A program made the position numbers and the translations under genes. A model generated the notes under the pieces. It was not told the origin of the DNA, made no database searches, and saw nothing but the letters and a program-made list of their open reading frames with translations. DNA of 42,387 nucleotides from Pandoraea sp. (GTDB taxonomy: Bacteria > Pseudomonadota > Gammaproteobacteria > Burkholderiales > Burkholderiaceae): assembly GCA_031291335.1 (NCBI GenBank), contig JARLJF010000099.1, positions 1 through 42,387 of the forward strand, read 5' to 3'. Positions 25,023 to 34,432 of this stretch are shown here, one piece after another. How positions within the stretch are numbered: position 1 is the stretch's first letter; every line of letters starts with the position of its first letter.

Positions 25023-26675
25023 TTGGAAAACCAGAATCGTCAACACGAACAAACCGCTCACACCGGACAGCCCGCCGCGCACGCGTTGCTTGACCGGCGC
25101 CTGGCACTCATCATGCAACCCGCTCACCGCGCGCTGCTCGGTGAAGGCCTGTCCGGCATCGAACGTGAAACGCTGCGCGTCGAAGACAACGGTGCGCTCG
25201 CCCTCACGCCGCATCCGCGCGCGCTCGGCTCGGCACTGACCAACGAAGAAATCACGACCGATTACTCCGAATCGCTGCTTGAGTTCATCACGCCGCCGCA
25301 GCGCGACGCGGCCGATGTCATCGCACGCCTCGACGAAATCCATCAGTTCGCTTATCGCAAGCTCGGTACGGAGCTGCTGTGGAGCGACTCGATGCCGCCC
25401 GCACTGCCGCCGGAAGAGGTGATTCCTATCGCCGATTACGGTACGTCGCACATCGGCATGCTCAAGCATGTCTACCGCCGCGGTCTCGCCCTGCGTTATG
25501 GCAAACCAATGCAATGCATCGCCGGCATTCACTACAACTTCTCGCTGGCCGAGCCGGTGTGGGAACTGTTGCGCGAAAGCGAAGGCGTTGACGAATCGGC
25601 GCGCGACTACCAGTCGGCGCGTTACGTCGCGCTGATCCGCAATTTCCGCCGCTACAGCTGGCTGCTGATGTATCTGTTCGGCGCGTCGCCGGTGCTGCAC
25701 GCAGAATTCCTGCGCGGTCGCCAGCACGGGCTCGAGTCGTTCGACGAAGGCACGCTTGGCCTGCCGTACGCGACCAGCCTGCGTATGAGTGATCTGGGCT
25801 ACCAGAACAGTGCGCAGTCCGAAGTCTCGCCGTGCTACGACTGTCTGCCCAGCTACATCGATGCGCTCACGCAAGCCGTGAGCCAGCCGCATCCGGCTTA
25901 CGAAGCGCTCGGCACCAAACGCGACGGCGAGTGGATTCAGCTCTCGACCAACCTGCTGCAAATCGAGAACGAGTTCTACGCAACGATTCGTCCCAAGCGG
26001 GTGACATACAGTGGCGAGCGCCCGGTGCAGGCGCTCGCGCGTCGCGGGGTGCAGTACGTTGAAGTCCGCTGCATCGATATCGATCCTTACCAGCCGACGG
26101 GTATCGACGTCGATACGGCACGCTTCATCGACGCCTTCCTGCTGTTCTGCGCGTTCGAAGACAGTCCGTCGTGCTCAAGCGCGGAGAACGTGGAGAATCG
26201 CGACAACTTCGCTCACGTCGTCAAGGAAGGCCGCAAGCCGGGCCTCGTGCTGCATCGCGGTGGCGAAGCGATCACGTTGTTCGACTGGGCCGAGGAACTC
26301 CTCGATCGCGTCGACCGCACGGCGGCAGCCTACGACGCGCAGCGTGGCGGCGCGCATTACGCGCATACGATGTCGCTTCAGCGCGCGAAGGTGCAGGATG
26401 TGTCGCTCACACCGTCTGCTCGTGTGATGGCCTCGCTTGAGCCGCTGCGCGGCACGAAGGGCGGTGCATTCCAGGCGTTCGCGCTCGAGCAGAGCAAGCG
26501 CCATGCGCAGACGCTGCGCGACGCGCCGCTCGAGGCACGCATCGTCGAGCACTTCGAGACGCTGGCCCGCAAGTCGCTCGACACGCAGGCCGAACTCGAA
26601 CGCACCCAGGTTGGCGACTTCGACGCGTTCGTCGCAGCCTACCGTGCCGGGACACTCGGCACTGTTAGCGTCTGA
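25023..26675 (+). CDS. gshA: Glutamate-cysteine ligase, E. coli type
   Basis: This enzyme joins glutamate and cysteine using ATP, the first step of glutathione synthesis. It matches E. coli GshA (518 aa) along its length: [78 protein letters not shown] and GRKPGL. The start is uncertain. I prefer TTG 25023 because GAGGG lies 7 nt before it; ATG 24987 or 24963 would add 12 or 20 residues but have weak ribosome sites. From 25023 the protein is 550 aa, with an N-terminal extension of about 25 Gln/His-rich residues relative to E. coli. A terminator follows. Confidence 0.93.
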   Translation: MENQNRQHEQTAHTGQPAAHALLDRRLALIMQPAHRALLGEGLSGIERETLRVEDNGALALTPHPRALGSALTNEEITTDYSESLLEFITPPQRDAADVIARLDEIHQFAYRKLGTELLWSDSMPPALPPEEVIPIADYGTSHIGMLKHVYRRGLALRYGKPMQCIAGIHYNFSLAEPVWELLRESEGVDESARDYQSARYVALIRNFRRYSWLLMYLFGASPVLHAEFLRGRQHGLESFDEGTLGLPYATSLRMSDLGYQNSAQSEVSPCYDCLPSYIDALTQAVSQPHPAYEALGTKRDGEWIQLSTNLLQIENEFYATIRPKRVTYSGERPVQALARRGVQYVEVRCIDIDPYQPTGIDVDTARFIDAFLLFCAFEDSPSCSSAENVENRDNFAHVVKEGRKPGLVLHRGGEAITLFDWAEELLDRVDRTAAAYDAQRGGAHYAHTMSLQRAKVQDVSLTPSARVMASLEPLRGTKGGAFQAFALEQSKRHAQTLRDAPLEARIVEHFETLARKSLDTQAELERTQVGDFDAFVAAYRAGTLGTVSV

Positions 26676-26699
26676 CAAGCACCGCGTCGCTCAATGAAG

Positions 26700-26725
26700 A
26701 AAGCGCCTCTCGAGGCGCTTTTTTA
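26700..26725 (+). terminator. Rho-independent terminator of gshA
   Basis: AAAGCGCCTC / GAGGCGCTTT with a very short loop and a T run, 25 bp after the gshA stop. On the minus strand it is followed by TTTCTTC, so it may also serve azlD, which converges on it. Confidence 0.88.
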
Positions 26726-26773
26726 ATGGACGTGACGCGCACGGTACGCGTCGACATCGCACGGTATCTTCGG

Positions 26774-27097
26774 TTACGCCAACACGCCCAACTGCCAGGC
26801 GAAGAAGACGGCGAGTCCCGCACCGATGGTGAGCAACTGGTGACGCGTTGCCGCGCACACGGCAATCGCCACGAGGGCGGCGACGAGTTGGGGATTGCGC
26901 CACGTCAGCTCGAGACCGGTGCCATGCGGCGCGAGCGTCATCGGCACGATGATTGCCGTGAGCACCGTCACGGGGACGAACGACAGCGCCTCGCGCAGCC
27001 ATTCGGGAAACCGCACGCGATCGCCCAACACGAAGATGCCCGCCTTGACGGCGAACGTCACCGTCGCCATGCCGAGAATTGCCAGCACGTAGTTCAT
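26774..27097 (-). CDS. azlD: Branched-chain amino acid exporter small subunit, AzlD family
   Basis: This 107 aa protein has three to four membrane helices and the AzlD block RFPEWLREALSFVPVTVLTA. With AzlC it forms an exporter of branched-chain (or other) amino acids. Its ATG overlaps the azlC stop in an ATGA, so the two are translationally coupled. Confidence 0.92.
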   Translation of the reverse strand: MNYVLAILGMATVTFAVKAGIFVLGDRVRFPEWLREALSFVPVTVLTAIIVPMTLAPHGTGLELTWRNPQLVAALVAIAVCAATRHQLLTIGAGLAVFFAWQLGVLA

Positions 27098-27906
27098 TGC
27101 GCCCTCCCTGTGGAGGTTTCCTGCGAGCGCAGGCCGGTGCGGTCATCCGGGGTGTTCGCGCCCAGTCCGTCATCTCGTTTTGCGCCGGGCGACGAACGCC
27201 CACCGTTGCGGCGTTTGGCATGCAACGCCAGCATGCCGGCCGCAATCCCGAGGGCTACGGCGACGAGTAGACCGAGCTTGTAGGGCAAGCCGTGGCACAG
27301 GTAGGCGCTCGCACCGGCAACGATCGTCGCGACGGCCCACGGCAGGCGGGCCATCTGCGGCACGATGATCGCGATGAACGTGGCGACCATGGCGAAGTCA
27401 AGACCGAGCGTCTGCAAGCGCGGGAAGGCGGCACCGAACAACAGGCCGGCGAGCGTCCACACCTGCCAGTTGAGGTACATGGACAGCCCGGAGCCGAAGA
27501 AGTACCAGTGGCCCATGGGGTCATCGGGGTGACGATGGAAATGACTGCTGGTCACGGCAAACGTCTCGTCTGTGAGCAGGAACCCCAGCAATGCGCGCCA
27601 GCGAAGATTCAGATGCCTGACATGCGGCAGCAGGTTCGCGGCATACAGCATGTGACGCAGATTGACGATGAGCGTTGTGGCCCACAGCACGACGTACCCC
27701 ACGCCGGTCGCGAACAGACCCGCCGCGATGAACTGGCTGGACCCGGCGAACACCGCGAGCGACATGAGTTGCCCGTGCCATGTCGCCAGCGGCGTGGTAG
27801 CGACGAGCGCGCCGAAGATCAGGCCGAACGGGGCGGCACCGACGATCATCGGCAAGGTATCTCGGGCACCTGCGACAAAGCTTGCCGAGCGGGACGGAAC
27901 CGGCAT
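27094..27906 (-). CDS. azlC: Branched-chain amino acid exporter large subunit, AzlC family
   Basis: This 270 aa inner-membrane protein has about six to eight helices. AzlC blocks: GARDTLPMIVGAAPFGLIFG, GSSQFIAAGL, NLRHMLYAANLLPH and LTDETFAV. I chose ATG 27906 because the family N-terminus begins there; an upstream extension of 22 basic residues is possible but unlikely. The C-terminal 45 residues are polar and probably cytoplasmic, longer than in typical members. It overlaps azlD by 4 bp. Confidence 0.92.
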   Translation of the reverse strand: MPVPSRSASFVAGARDTLPMIVGAAPFGLIFGALVATTPLATWHGQLMSLAVFAGSSQFIAAGLFATGVGYVVLWATTLIVNLRHMLYAANLLPHVRHLNLRWRALLGFLLTDETFAVTSSHFHRHPDDPMGHWYFFGSGLSMYLNWQVWTLAGLLFGAAFPRLQTLGLDFAMVATFIAIIVPQMARLPWAVATIVAGASAYLCHGLPYKLGLLVAVALGIAAGMLALHAKRRNGGRSSPGAKRDDGLGANTPDDRTGLRSQETSTGRAQ

Positions 27907-28004
27907 GGTTGGGGCTTTCCTGAGCGGGGAAGTCTGAAGACGGATACCGCGAGCATAGCGCCTGCGCCGCACCGCAGGCTTGTACGTTCTTGCGCTCGCG
28001 ACGA

Positions 28005-28051
28005 GGGGAGGAGGGAGGAGGGAGGAGGGAGGAGGGAGGAGGGAGGAGGGG
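28005..28051. repeat. Tandem heptamer repeat GGGAGGA, G-rich on + strand
   Basis: Six tandem copies of a 7-base unit (GGGAGGA), starting with GGGG and ending with GGGG. It contains seven runs of three or more G separated by AGGA, so the + strand could form a G-quadruplex. It lies 99 bp upstream of azlC and 20 bp from the mrcA terminator. Tandem repeats of this kind vary in copy number between strains. Confidence 0.95.
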
Positions 28052-28068
28052 CGTCTGCGGAGATAAGA

Positions 28069-28093
28069 AAACGGCCACCCGACGGGTGGCCGT
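28069..28093 (-). terminator. Rho-independent terminator of mrcA
   Basis: Read on the minus strand: stem ACGGCCACCCG / CGGGTGGCCGT, then TTTTCTTAT. It lies 33 bp after the mrcA stop. Confidence 0.8.
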
Positions 28094-28125
28094 GCGTTAC
28101 CTCGTGGACCTCGTCACGCCCGAGG

Positions 28126-30633
28126 TCACGGATGCTTGAACATATCCAGAATGCGCGCCTTCTCGCTGGCATCGACACCGCCCGGCGACGGGGGCTGCCC
28201 AGCCGCTGGCGGCGGGGCGGCAGGCGACGGCGAGTTGTTGCCGAAGAACGGCAGCGAGAAGCCGCCGCTGTTGTCGTCGATACCGATGTTGGCGACAAAG
28301 CCGTTGCCCGGCAATTTGTCGGTCTCGTAAAGCTCGCCGTTCACGACGCTGATCCCTTCGGGCATCGCCATTTGCTGCTGCGGCACGCCATTGAGGGCTA
28401 CGCCCATGTACTTCGTCCACACCGGCAACGCCAGTTGGGCGCCGAACTCACGGCTGCCGAGCGTTTTGGGCTGGTCGAAGCCGATCCATACCACCGCAAC
28501 GAGCGAATGCTGATAGCCCGCGAACCAGCCGTCGAGCGCGTCGTTGGTCGTGCCGGTTTTGCCCGCCAGGTCAGTGCGCTTGAGGACGTTCGTGCCCGAG
28601 CCCGTTCCGCGTTGCGCCACCGTCTGCAGCAAACTGTTCATGATGAACGCGTTCGGCGCAGAAATCGCGCGGGCCGCGTTCACTCCTGCGACTACCGGCG
28701 TGGCCTTGTTCAGCACGTTGCCGCGCGCGTCGCGGATCTCGCTGATCAGATACGGCGCGACGCGATAGCCGCCGTTGGCGAACACCGCGTAGGCACCGGC
28801 CAATTGCAGTGGTGTCGTCTGCCCGGCGCCCAGGGCCATGGGCAGATACGGCGGCACCTTGTCGGCGTCGAAACCGAAGCGGGTAGCGTAATCCTGCGTG
28901 TATTGCGTGCCCGCGAATTGCAGCAGACGGATCGCCACGAGGTTCTTCGAGCGTTGCAGGCCTTCGCGTACGGTCATCGGGCCGCTGAAGGCGTCGTCGT
29001 CATGCGGGTCCCATGCCTGACCGCCCGTCTGCGCGGGCGGCAGGTTGAGCGGGCCGTCGAGCACCATCGTCGCCGGGCTCACGCCTTTCTCGATGGCCGC
29101 CGAGTACACGACAGGCTTGAAGGTCGAACCCGGTTGACGCCATGCCTGCGTCGCACGATTGAACTTGCTCTGGTTGAAGTCGAAGCCACCGACCAGTGCG
29201 CGGATGGCGCCGTCGTCCGGCGCGAGCGAGACGAGCGAGCCTTGCACTTCCGGCAATTGCACGATGCGCCACTTGCCGCGCGGGTCTTTCATCACGCGGA
29301 TGATGGAGCCCGGACGAATGCGCACCTTCTCGCTGGCCTTGGCCGAGAGCGCCGACGCGGCAAAGCCGATACCGTCACCGTTGACGGTCACTGCATCTCC
29401 CGAGAGCGGGATTGCCGTGACCTGCGATGAGCTGGCGGCCACCACGACTGCCGCGATCAGATCGCCATTGTCAGGATGCTCGAGCAACGTGTCTTCGATC
29501 AGTTGCTGACGATCGGGCATTGCGGCAGGCAGTTCTACGAAGCCCTCCGGTCCGCGATAGGCATGACGGCGCTCGTAGTCGAGCACACCCATGCGCACCG
29601 CTTCGTACGCGGCCTGCTGCTTCTTCGAGTCGAGCGTCGTGATGACGGTCAGACCGCGCGTGTAGGTGTCGTCCTTGTACTCGTCATACACGGCTTGGCG
29701 CACCATTTCGGCGACATACTCGGCATGCACGTTGTATTCATTGCCGGACGTGCGGGTACGGATCGGTTCGTGCAGGGCGTCTTCGTACTGGTTGCGCGAG
29801 ATGTAGCCCAGATCGAGCATGCGCTTGAGAATGTATTCCTGCCGGATCTTCGCGCGCTTCGGATTGACGATCGGGTTGTAAGCCGACGGTGCCTTGGGCA
29901 GTCCGGCGAGCATCGCCGCCTCGCCGAGCGTGACGTCTTTCAGATCCTTGCCGAAGTAGATGCGTGCCGCGCTCGCGAAGCCGTACGCGCGCTGACCCAG
30001 ATAGATCTGGTTCATGTACAGCTCGAGAATCTTGTCCTTCGACAGTGCCGACTCGATCTTGTAGGCGAGCAGCATTTCGTAGATCTTGCGCGTGGCCGTC
30101 TTTTCTCGCGAGAGGAAGAAGTTGCGCGCGACCTGCATCGTGATCGTACTGGCGCCCTGTGCCGCACCGCCATGCAGTACGTCGGACACACCGGCACGCA
30201 GAATGCCGATGAAATCGACGCCGCCGTGATCGTAGAAGCGGTAATCCTCGATCGAGAGCACGGCCTTCTTCATGACGTCCGGAATCTGGTCGATGGTGAC
30301 GAGGCTGCGGCGCTCTTCACCGAACTCGCCAATCAGCACGTTATCGGACGTGTAGATGCGCAGCGGCACCTTCGGCCGGTAGTCGGTGATGACGTCCAGT
30401 GGTGGCAGGTTCGGGCGCATGACGATCAGCGCATAGCCGACGAGCAGGGCGCCGACGACGGCCAGACCTGCCAGCGCAACCAGGATGACGGCGAAAGTGC
30501 CGAAACCACGTTGTCGACCGGGGGCGGACTGCGAGACACCGTGTGAAAACGGCGCCTGAGGCGTAATGACGGGGGACTGGCGGTGCGCCGGATCAGACGG
30601 CGCACGAGGCGGCAAACAATGCTTCAAGGACAT
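28126..30633 (-). CDS. mrcA: Penicillin-binding protein 1A, bifunctional
   Basis: This 835 aa class A PBP polymerises and crosslinks peptidoglycan. One N-terminal membrane helix lies near residues 48-70, after a 45-residue cytoplasmic tail. The glycosyltransferase (GT51) domain shows the catalytic Glu in IEDYRFYDHGGVD and QGASTITMQVARNFFL. The transpeptidase has S503-TFK, an SKN triad and K692-TG. An OB-like insert lies between the domains, as in PBP1a. The C-terminus is Pro/Ser/Gly-rich. A TTG two codons upstream of ATG 30633 is an alternative start. The gene has its own terminator; the type IV pilus genes often seen beside mrcA elsewhere are not in this window. Confidence 0.95.
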   Translation of the reverse strand: MSLKHCLPPRAPSDPAHRQSPVITPQAPFSHGVSQSAPGRQRGFGTFAVILVALAGLAVVGALLVGYALIVMRPNLPPLDVITDYRPKVPLRIYTSDNVLIGEFGEERRSLVTIDQIPDVMKKAVLSIEDYRFYDHGGVDFIGILRAGVSDVLHGGAAQGASTITMQVARNFFLSREKTATRKIYEMLLAYKIESALSKDKILELYMNQIYLGQRAYGFASAARIYFGKDLKDVTLGEAAMLAGLPKAPSAYNPIVNPKRAKIRQEYILKRMLDLGYISRNQYEDALHEPIRTRTSGNEYNVHAEYVAEMVRQAVYDEYKDDTYTRGLTVITTLDSKKQQAAYEAVRMGVLDYERRHAYRGPEGFVELPAAMPDRQQLIEDTLLEHPDNGDLIAAVVVAASSSQVTAIPLSGDAVTVNGDGIGFAASALSAKASEKVRIRPGSIIRVMKDPRGKWRIVQLPEVQGSLVSLAPDDGAIRALVGGFDFNQSKFNRATQAWRQPGSTFKPVVYSAAIEKGVSPATMVLDGPLNLPPAQTGGQAWDPHDDDAFSGPMTVREGLQRSKNLVAIRLLQFAGTQYTQDYATRFGFDADKVPPYLPMALGAGQTTPLQLAGAYAVFANGGYRVAPYLISEIRDARGNVLNKATPVVAGVNAARAISAPNAFIMNSLLQTVAQRGTGSGTNVLKRTDLAGKTGTTNDALDGWFAGYQHSLVAVVWIGFDQPKTLGSREFGAQLALPVWTKYMGVALNGVPQQQMAMPEGISVVNGELYETDKLPGNGFVANIGIDDNSGGFSLPFFGNNSPSPAAPPPAAGQPPSPGGVDASEKARILDMFKHP

Positions 30634-30836
30634 ACCCAACGAAAATTGCAGGATGGGAACAGGCCGGCCGGCCTAGCGCTGCGTGGATCCCCGCCGCGCG
30701 GCGAAATCGGTGCAGTATGCCACGCTCGGCACGCCTTCCTCCAAAAAAATGGGGAGGCGCCGGCATGGCAAACCGCGAGAGGTTGGAGCGGTGTGGGCGC
30801 CGGAACGTTTCCCGGCATTCCCATCGCAACGAAGTC

Positions 30837-30866
30837 AAAAAAACGGGACACGCGCTGGCAGCGTCA
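30837..30866 (-). terminator. Possible terminator downstream of the LysE gene
   Basis: On the minus strand an imperfect GC-rich hairpin (GACGC ... GCGTGTC) is followed closely by seven T, 10-40 bases after the stop. The stem is short and bulged. Confidence 0.35.
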
Positions 30867-30875
30867 ATCAGTGGC

Positions 30876-31508
30876 TCAGCGGCGCGCTTCGGTGGCCATG
30901 CGCAAGGCGAGCGCACCTAGCACGCCACCCATCAGCCAGCGCTGAATGCGCATCCACGCCGGGCGCTGTCCGAGGAACCGGGAGATGCTGCCGGCCGACA
31001 GGGCTACGGAGGCGTTCACGGCCACGCTGGCAACGATTTGCGTGGAGCCCAGCACCAGCGACTGCGTCAGCACACTGCCGTGCTCGGGATGAACGAACTG
31101 CGGCAGTAACGCGAGGTAAATCATCGCGATTTTCGGGTTGAGCACCGAGGTGAACAGGCCCATCAGGAACAGACGCCGGTTGCTGTCACGCTCGAGCGGA
31201 CGCACCTCGAATGGCGACCGTCCGCCCGGCTTGAGCGCTTGCCACGCAAGCCAGAACAGGTAGATGGCGCCGCCGAATCGCAGCATGTCGTACGCGAACG
31301 GCACCGCGAACAGCAAAGCGGTGATGCCGAAGGCCGCGCACATCATGTAGAACACGAAACCCATCGCTACCCCGCCCAACGAGACGAGCCCTGCCGCCGG
31401 TCCCTGACACAGGGAGCGCGAGATCAGGTACATCATGTTCGGTCCCGGCGTGAGGGCCATTCCAATGGCGACCAGCGCGAAGGCCAGCCAGGTCGAGATT
31501 GCGGGCAT
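30876..31508 (-). CDS. LysE/RhtB family amino acid exporter
   Basis: This 210 aa inner-membrane protein has about six hydrophobic segments. The family N-terminus ALTPGPNMMYLISRSL is clear, as is GFTSVLNPK-like GLFTSVLNPKIAMIYLALLP in the middle. Members export lysine, threonine, homoserine lactone or related compounds. It may be co-transcribed with the upstream TPR gene (91 bp gap). The substrate is unknown. Confidence 0.93.
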   Translation of the reverse strand: MPAISTWLAFALVAIGMALTPGPNMMYLISRSLCQGPAAGLVSLGGVAMGFVFYMMCAAFGITALLFAVPFAYDMLRFGGAIYLFWLAWQALKPGGRSPFEVRPLERDSNRRLFLMGLFTSVLNPKIAMIYLALLPQFVHPEHGSVLTQSLVLGSTQIVASVAVNASVALSAGSISRFLGQRPAWMRIQRWLMGGVLGALALRMATEARR

Positions 31509-31599
31509 GTCGGTTGCGTCTTAAAAAGGCAAGCTGCACGATACCACGCTCGTGAAGTGCACGCCGGTTGAGTGAAATCGGGGCGCGTGTCGTGCGAAT

Positions 31600-31902
31600 T
31601 CACCCGAGCCGTTTGAGAAAAATGGTCATTTCCTTCTCGGCCTGACGGTCGCCGTGCGCCTGCGCGGCAGCAATGCCGCGTGTCCACGCGTCGCGGGCGC
31701 CATCGATGTCGCCGGCCCCCTGTCGCGCCTTGCCCAGCAGCTTCCAGGCGGCGGTGTACGCCGCGTCGAACGCCACGCAATGGGTCAGATGCTCCGCCGC
31801 GACCGCATAGTTCTGCGCGTCCAGATAGGCCTTGCCCAGCCCAAAGCGCAGCAGCGCGTTGTCTTTGCCGGCCGCCAACAGTTTCTCGAGTCCTTCGATC
31901 AT
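31600..31902 (-). CDS. Small tetratricopeptide-repeat protein
   Basis: This 100 aa soluble protein consists of about two and a half TPR motifs (LLRFGLGKAYLDAQNYAVAAEHL, then AYTAAWKLLGKARQGAGDIDGARDAW). No signal peptide. TPRs bind partner proteins; the partner is unknown. Its upstream region is strikingly AT-rich (TATATATAAAA, 31905-31945), unlike the surrounding DNA, and probably holds its promoter. Confidence 0.85.
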   Translation of the reverse strand: MIEGLEKLLAAGKDNALLRFGLGKAYLDAQNYAVAAEHLTHCVAFDAAYTAAWKLLGKARQGAGDIDGARDAWTRGIAAAQAHGDRQAEKEMTIFLKRLG

Positions 31903-32215
31903 GTTTCGAATATATCGTATGTATATATAAAAATTGACATAAGATCGTGGCCTCTTCCCCGGTCACCGGCGGCGTCGAGTCGTTTTTCCTCGATGATCGC
32001 CGTTTCGGCTCGCAAGACAAGCGGCGCATGGGATCCCCGTGCGTCGGCCCCTTGATTTGCATCAATCGGACGTCGACTGATGGGTTGGCGGGTGGGCACG
32101 TAAACCCGCAGGATGCTCAAGTCTGGCGTGTGATACGCCGATGTGACAAGTACTACCGGTTCCGAAGAGGCCGGACAGGGGTAAGCAACCCACCACGTAA
32201 GACGGAGAAGACAGC
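31903..32215. promoter_or_regulatory. Divergent regulatory region between the TPR gene and the MCP gene
   Basis: A 313 bp stretch without a gene. Its left 45 bases are AT-rich (likely TPR-gene promoter, minus strand). A TTGACA occurs at 31935-31940 on the + strand but no good -10 follows it. A perfect FNR/ANR-type palindrome lies at 32052-32065. The MCP ribosome site (GACGGAGAAGA) is just before 32216. Confidence 0.6.
32052..32065. promoter_or_regulatory. FNR/ANR-type operator
   Basis: TTGATTTGCATCAA fits the FNR/ANR consensus TTGAT-N4-ATCAA exactly. It is centred about 157 bp before the MCP start and about the same distance from the TPR gene start. No convincing -10 lies at the spacing expected for a class II site, so the regulated promoter is not settled. 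Confidence 0.6.
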
Positions 32216-33838
32216 ATGTTGCGTAGCTTTTCTATTAAGGCGCGTCTGGGCATCACGATGGCGCTGTTGGCTGCACTATTGATCCTGTTGGGCGCGCTTG
32301 GCATTGCCGGTATGACACGCACCGGCGATGCGCTTCGCGAGACTTACGCCAATCACCTTGCCGCCACGGTGGCGCTGGGCAAGGACAACGCCACGCTGGC
32401 GCGTACCCGCGCCATTCTCGATCGCGTGGTGCTTCATCCCGAATCGCCCGATGCGGACAAGATTGCCGCGCGCGCCCGCGGCATGATCAAAGAAGCGAAC
32501 GCGGCGTGGGTGGCGTATCAGGCGTTGCCGCACGGCGCCGAGGAGCAACGGCTGGCCGATGACGTGGCGACGCGCCGGGCCACGTTCTTCGATCAGGGCA
32601 TGGACCCGATGCTTGCCGCCATCGACGCACGCGATCGTGCGGCGATGGACGACCTGACGATGAACGTGCTGCCCAAGCACTACGCCGCTTTCACCACGGC
32701 CAGCGACGCGTTGGCTAACTACAAGATGAAGCTCGGGCAAGACACGTACGAGGCGTCCATGAGCGAACTGGTGGCGTTCCGCTGGATGAGCATCGGCGCG
32801 ACGGCGCTCGGCGTGCTCATTGCCATCGCGTGCTATTTCTCGCTGCGTGGCGCGATCATGCGACCGCTCGGCGAAGCCCTCACGGCTTTCGAGAATATCG
32901 CGGCCGGTCAGCTCGATAACCGGGTGCAGGTGCGCGGCAAGGACGAAATGTCGATGCTCATGCGTGGACTCGACACGATGCAGTCGCGCCTTGCCGGCAC
33001 GATTCGCGGCGTGCGTCGCAGTTGCGACGCCATGGCGACGGCCACGGCAGAAATCTCGGCGGGCAATACCGACCTGTCGGCGCGTACCGAGCAGCAGGCC
33101 GCGTCGCTGGAGGAGACGGCGTCGTCGATGGAGCAGTTGACGGCGACCGTCAAACAGAACGCCGACAACGCGCGTCAGGCGAGCCAACTGGCCGTCAATG
33201 CGTCGGATATCGCGGCGCGCGGCGGTCAGGTCGTCGCGCGCGTGGTCGACACGATGCAAGGCATCTCGACGAGTTCGTCGCAAGTCGTGGACATCATCAG
33301 TGTGATCGACGGCATTGCGTTCCAGACCAACATTCTCGCGCTCAATGCCGCCGTGGAGGCCGCACGCGCCGGCGAGCAGGGGCGCGGCTTTGCCGTGGTG
33401 GCGGGAGAGGTACGCACGCTGGCGCAACGCAGTGCCACGGCCGCGCGCGAGATCAAGACACTCATCGAAGCGTCGGTGCAGAAGGTGGCCGATGGCTCGA
33501 CGCTGGTGGCGGAAGCCGGTCGCACGATGGATGACATTGTCCAGGCCGTGCATCGCGTGACCGACATCATGGGCGAGATCTCGGCGGCATCGGACGAGCA
33601 GAGCGGCGGCATCGAACAGGTGAATCAGGCCGTCACGCAAATGGATACCGTGACGCAGCAGAACGCGGCGCTCGTGGAGCAAGCCGCTGCGGCGGCCGCA
33701 TCGCTTGAGGATCAGACGAATGCGCTGCGTGAGGAAATGGCGCGATTCCGGTTGGGCGACGAGGGTGTGACGGCGGGTGGGGCACGACGACCGGCGCTGC
33801 ATGCCGTGGGCGCGTCGCCGCTTTCGCTGGCGGCTTGA
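32216..33838 (+). CDS. Methyl-accepting chemotaxis protein (four-helix-bundle sensor)
   Basis: This 540 aa chemoreceptor has a first membrane helix near residues 11-31, a periplasmic four-helix-bundle (TarH-like) sensor, a second helix near 185-208, HAMP (about 210-262) and the cytoplasmic signalling domain. The hairpin tip that contacts CheA/CheW is intact ([20 protein letters not shown], then [20 protein letters not shown]). It lacks a C-terminal NWETF-type CheR tether; it ends LSLAA. The gene stands alone, with no che or flagellar genes nearby. The FNR/ANR-like site upstream suggests control by oxygen. Confidence 0.94.
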   Translation: MLRSFSIKARLGITMALLAALLILLGALGIAGMTRTGDALRETYANHLAATVALGKDNATLARTRAILDRVVLHPESPDADKIAARARGMIKEANAAWVAYQALPHGAEEQRLADDVATRRATFFDQGMDPMLAAIDARDRAAMDDLTMNVLPKHYAAFTTASDALANYKMKLGQDTYEASMSELVAFRWMSIGATALGVLIAIACYFSLRGAIMRPLGEALTAFENIAAGQLDNRVQVRGKDEMSMLMRGLDTMQSRLAGTIRGVRRSCDAMATATAEISAGNTDLSARTEQQAASLEETASSMEQLTATVKQNADNARQASQLAVNASDIAARGGQVVARVVDTMQGISTSSSQVVDIISVIDGIAFQTNILALNAAVEAARAGEQGRGFAVVAGEVRTLAQRSATAAREIKTLIEASVQKVADGSTLVAEAGRTMDDIVQAVHRVTDIMGEISAASDEQSGGIEQVNQAVTQMDTVTQQNAALVEQAAAAAASLEDQTNALREEMARFRLGDEGVTAGGARRPALHAVGASPLSLAA

Positions 33839-33969
33839 CACAGGCGCAGGCACGCGTAGTCAGCGCCGTGAAGGCGCCCGGCAACGCGGCGAGAGGGGCG
33901 TGTTCATGGCGGTGGCGCGCCGAACCGGGTAACATTGCCCATCTTTTGCTCAGTTGAGGGTGTCGAAGT

Positions 33970-34386
33970 ATGAAGCGAGTGGCGCTGATGGCGGCAGTGA
34001 CGGTTCTGGCCGGCGTGATGGCTGGACTGGCCGGGTGTGGTCCGATCAATCAGATGAGCCGGCCCGATCCGGCAACGGGGCGACTGCTCGATCAGGGCAC
34101 GGATGCCGATCGCTTCATGGTGCTCAACTGCGTGTACCACGGCTGGAGCGAGTTGTCGCAGAATGTGGACTCGACGTCGTATGCCCGCAAGGGGGCGGAT
34201 CGCGTGCGTGTTTATCGCGGTCAGGACGCCGAGGGCAAAGCCATCTACAACCCGTACGTCGACATCATGCAAGGCGGCTTCGGTTCGCAGGTGCAGTACT
34301 TTGAGACGCCTGGCAGCAACTTGCCGCGTGACTTCGAAAAGACGGTCAGGCGCTGCATGGTGCCGTACGCGGGTAGCAACGACTGA
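33970..34386 (+). CDS. Putative lipoprotein of unknown function
   Basis: This 138 aa protein has a lipoprotein signal with lipobox LAGC (Cys23). The mature part includes two further Cys (in LNCVYHGW and RRCMVPYAG), which could form a disulfide. The family is not recognised. It lies 131 bp downstream of the MCP gene on the same strand, so co-transcription is possible, and it converges on the pLGIC gene (46 bp between stops). Confidence 0.82.
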   Translation: MKRVALMAAVTVLAGVMAGLAGCGPINQMSRPDPATGRLLDQGTDADRFMVLNCVYHGWSELSQNVDSTSYARKGADRVRVYRGQDAEGKAIYNPYVDIMQGGFGSQVQYFETPGSNLPRDFEKTVRRCMVPYAGSND

Positions 34387-34432
34387 GCGTCATCTGGGGC
34401 GATGGTCTGAATGCTCATGCGCGCCCCAGGCA

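Noticed and set aside
28005..28051. CRISPR-like array
   Set aside because: The unit is only 7 bases and there are no spacers.
27292..29430. 712-codon open frame on the + strand across azlC and mrcA
   Set aside because: It is antisense to clear family proteins, is very Arg/His-rich, and no domain is recognisable. Long antisense frames are usual in GC-rich genes.
32276..33853. 525-codon antisense frame opposite the MCP
   Set aside because: The + strand protein has all MCP domains; the antisense frame has none and is His/Arg-rich.
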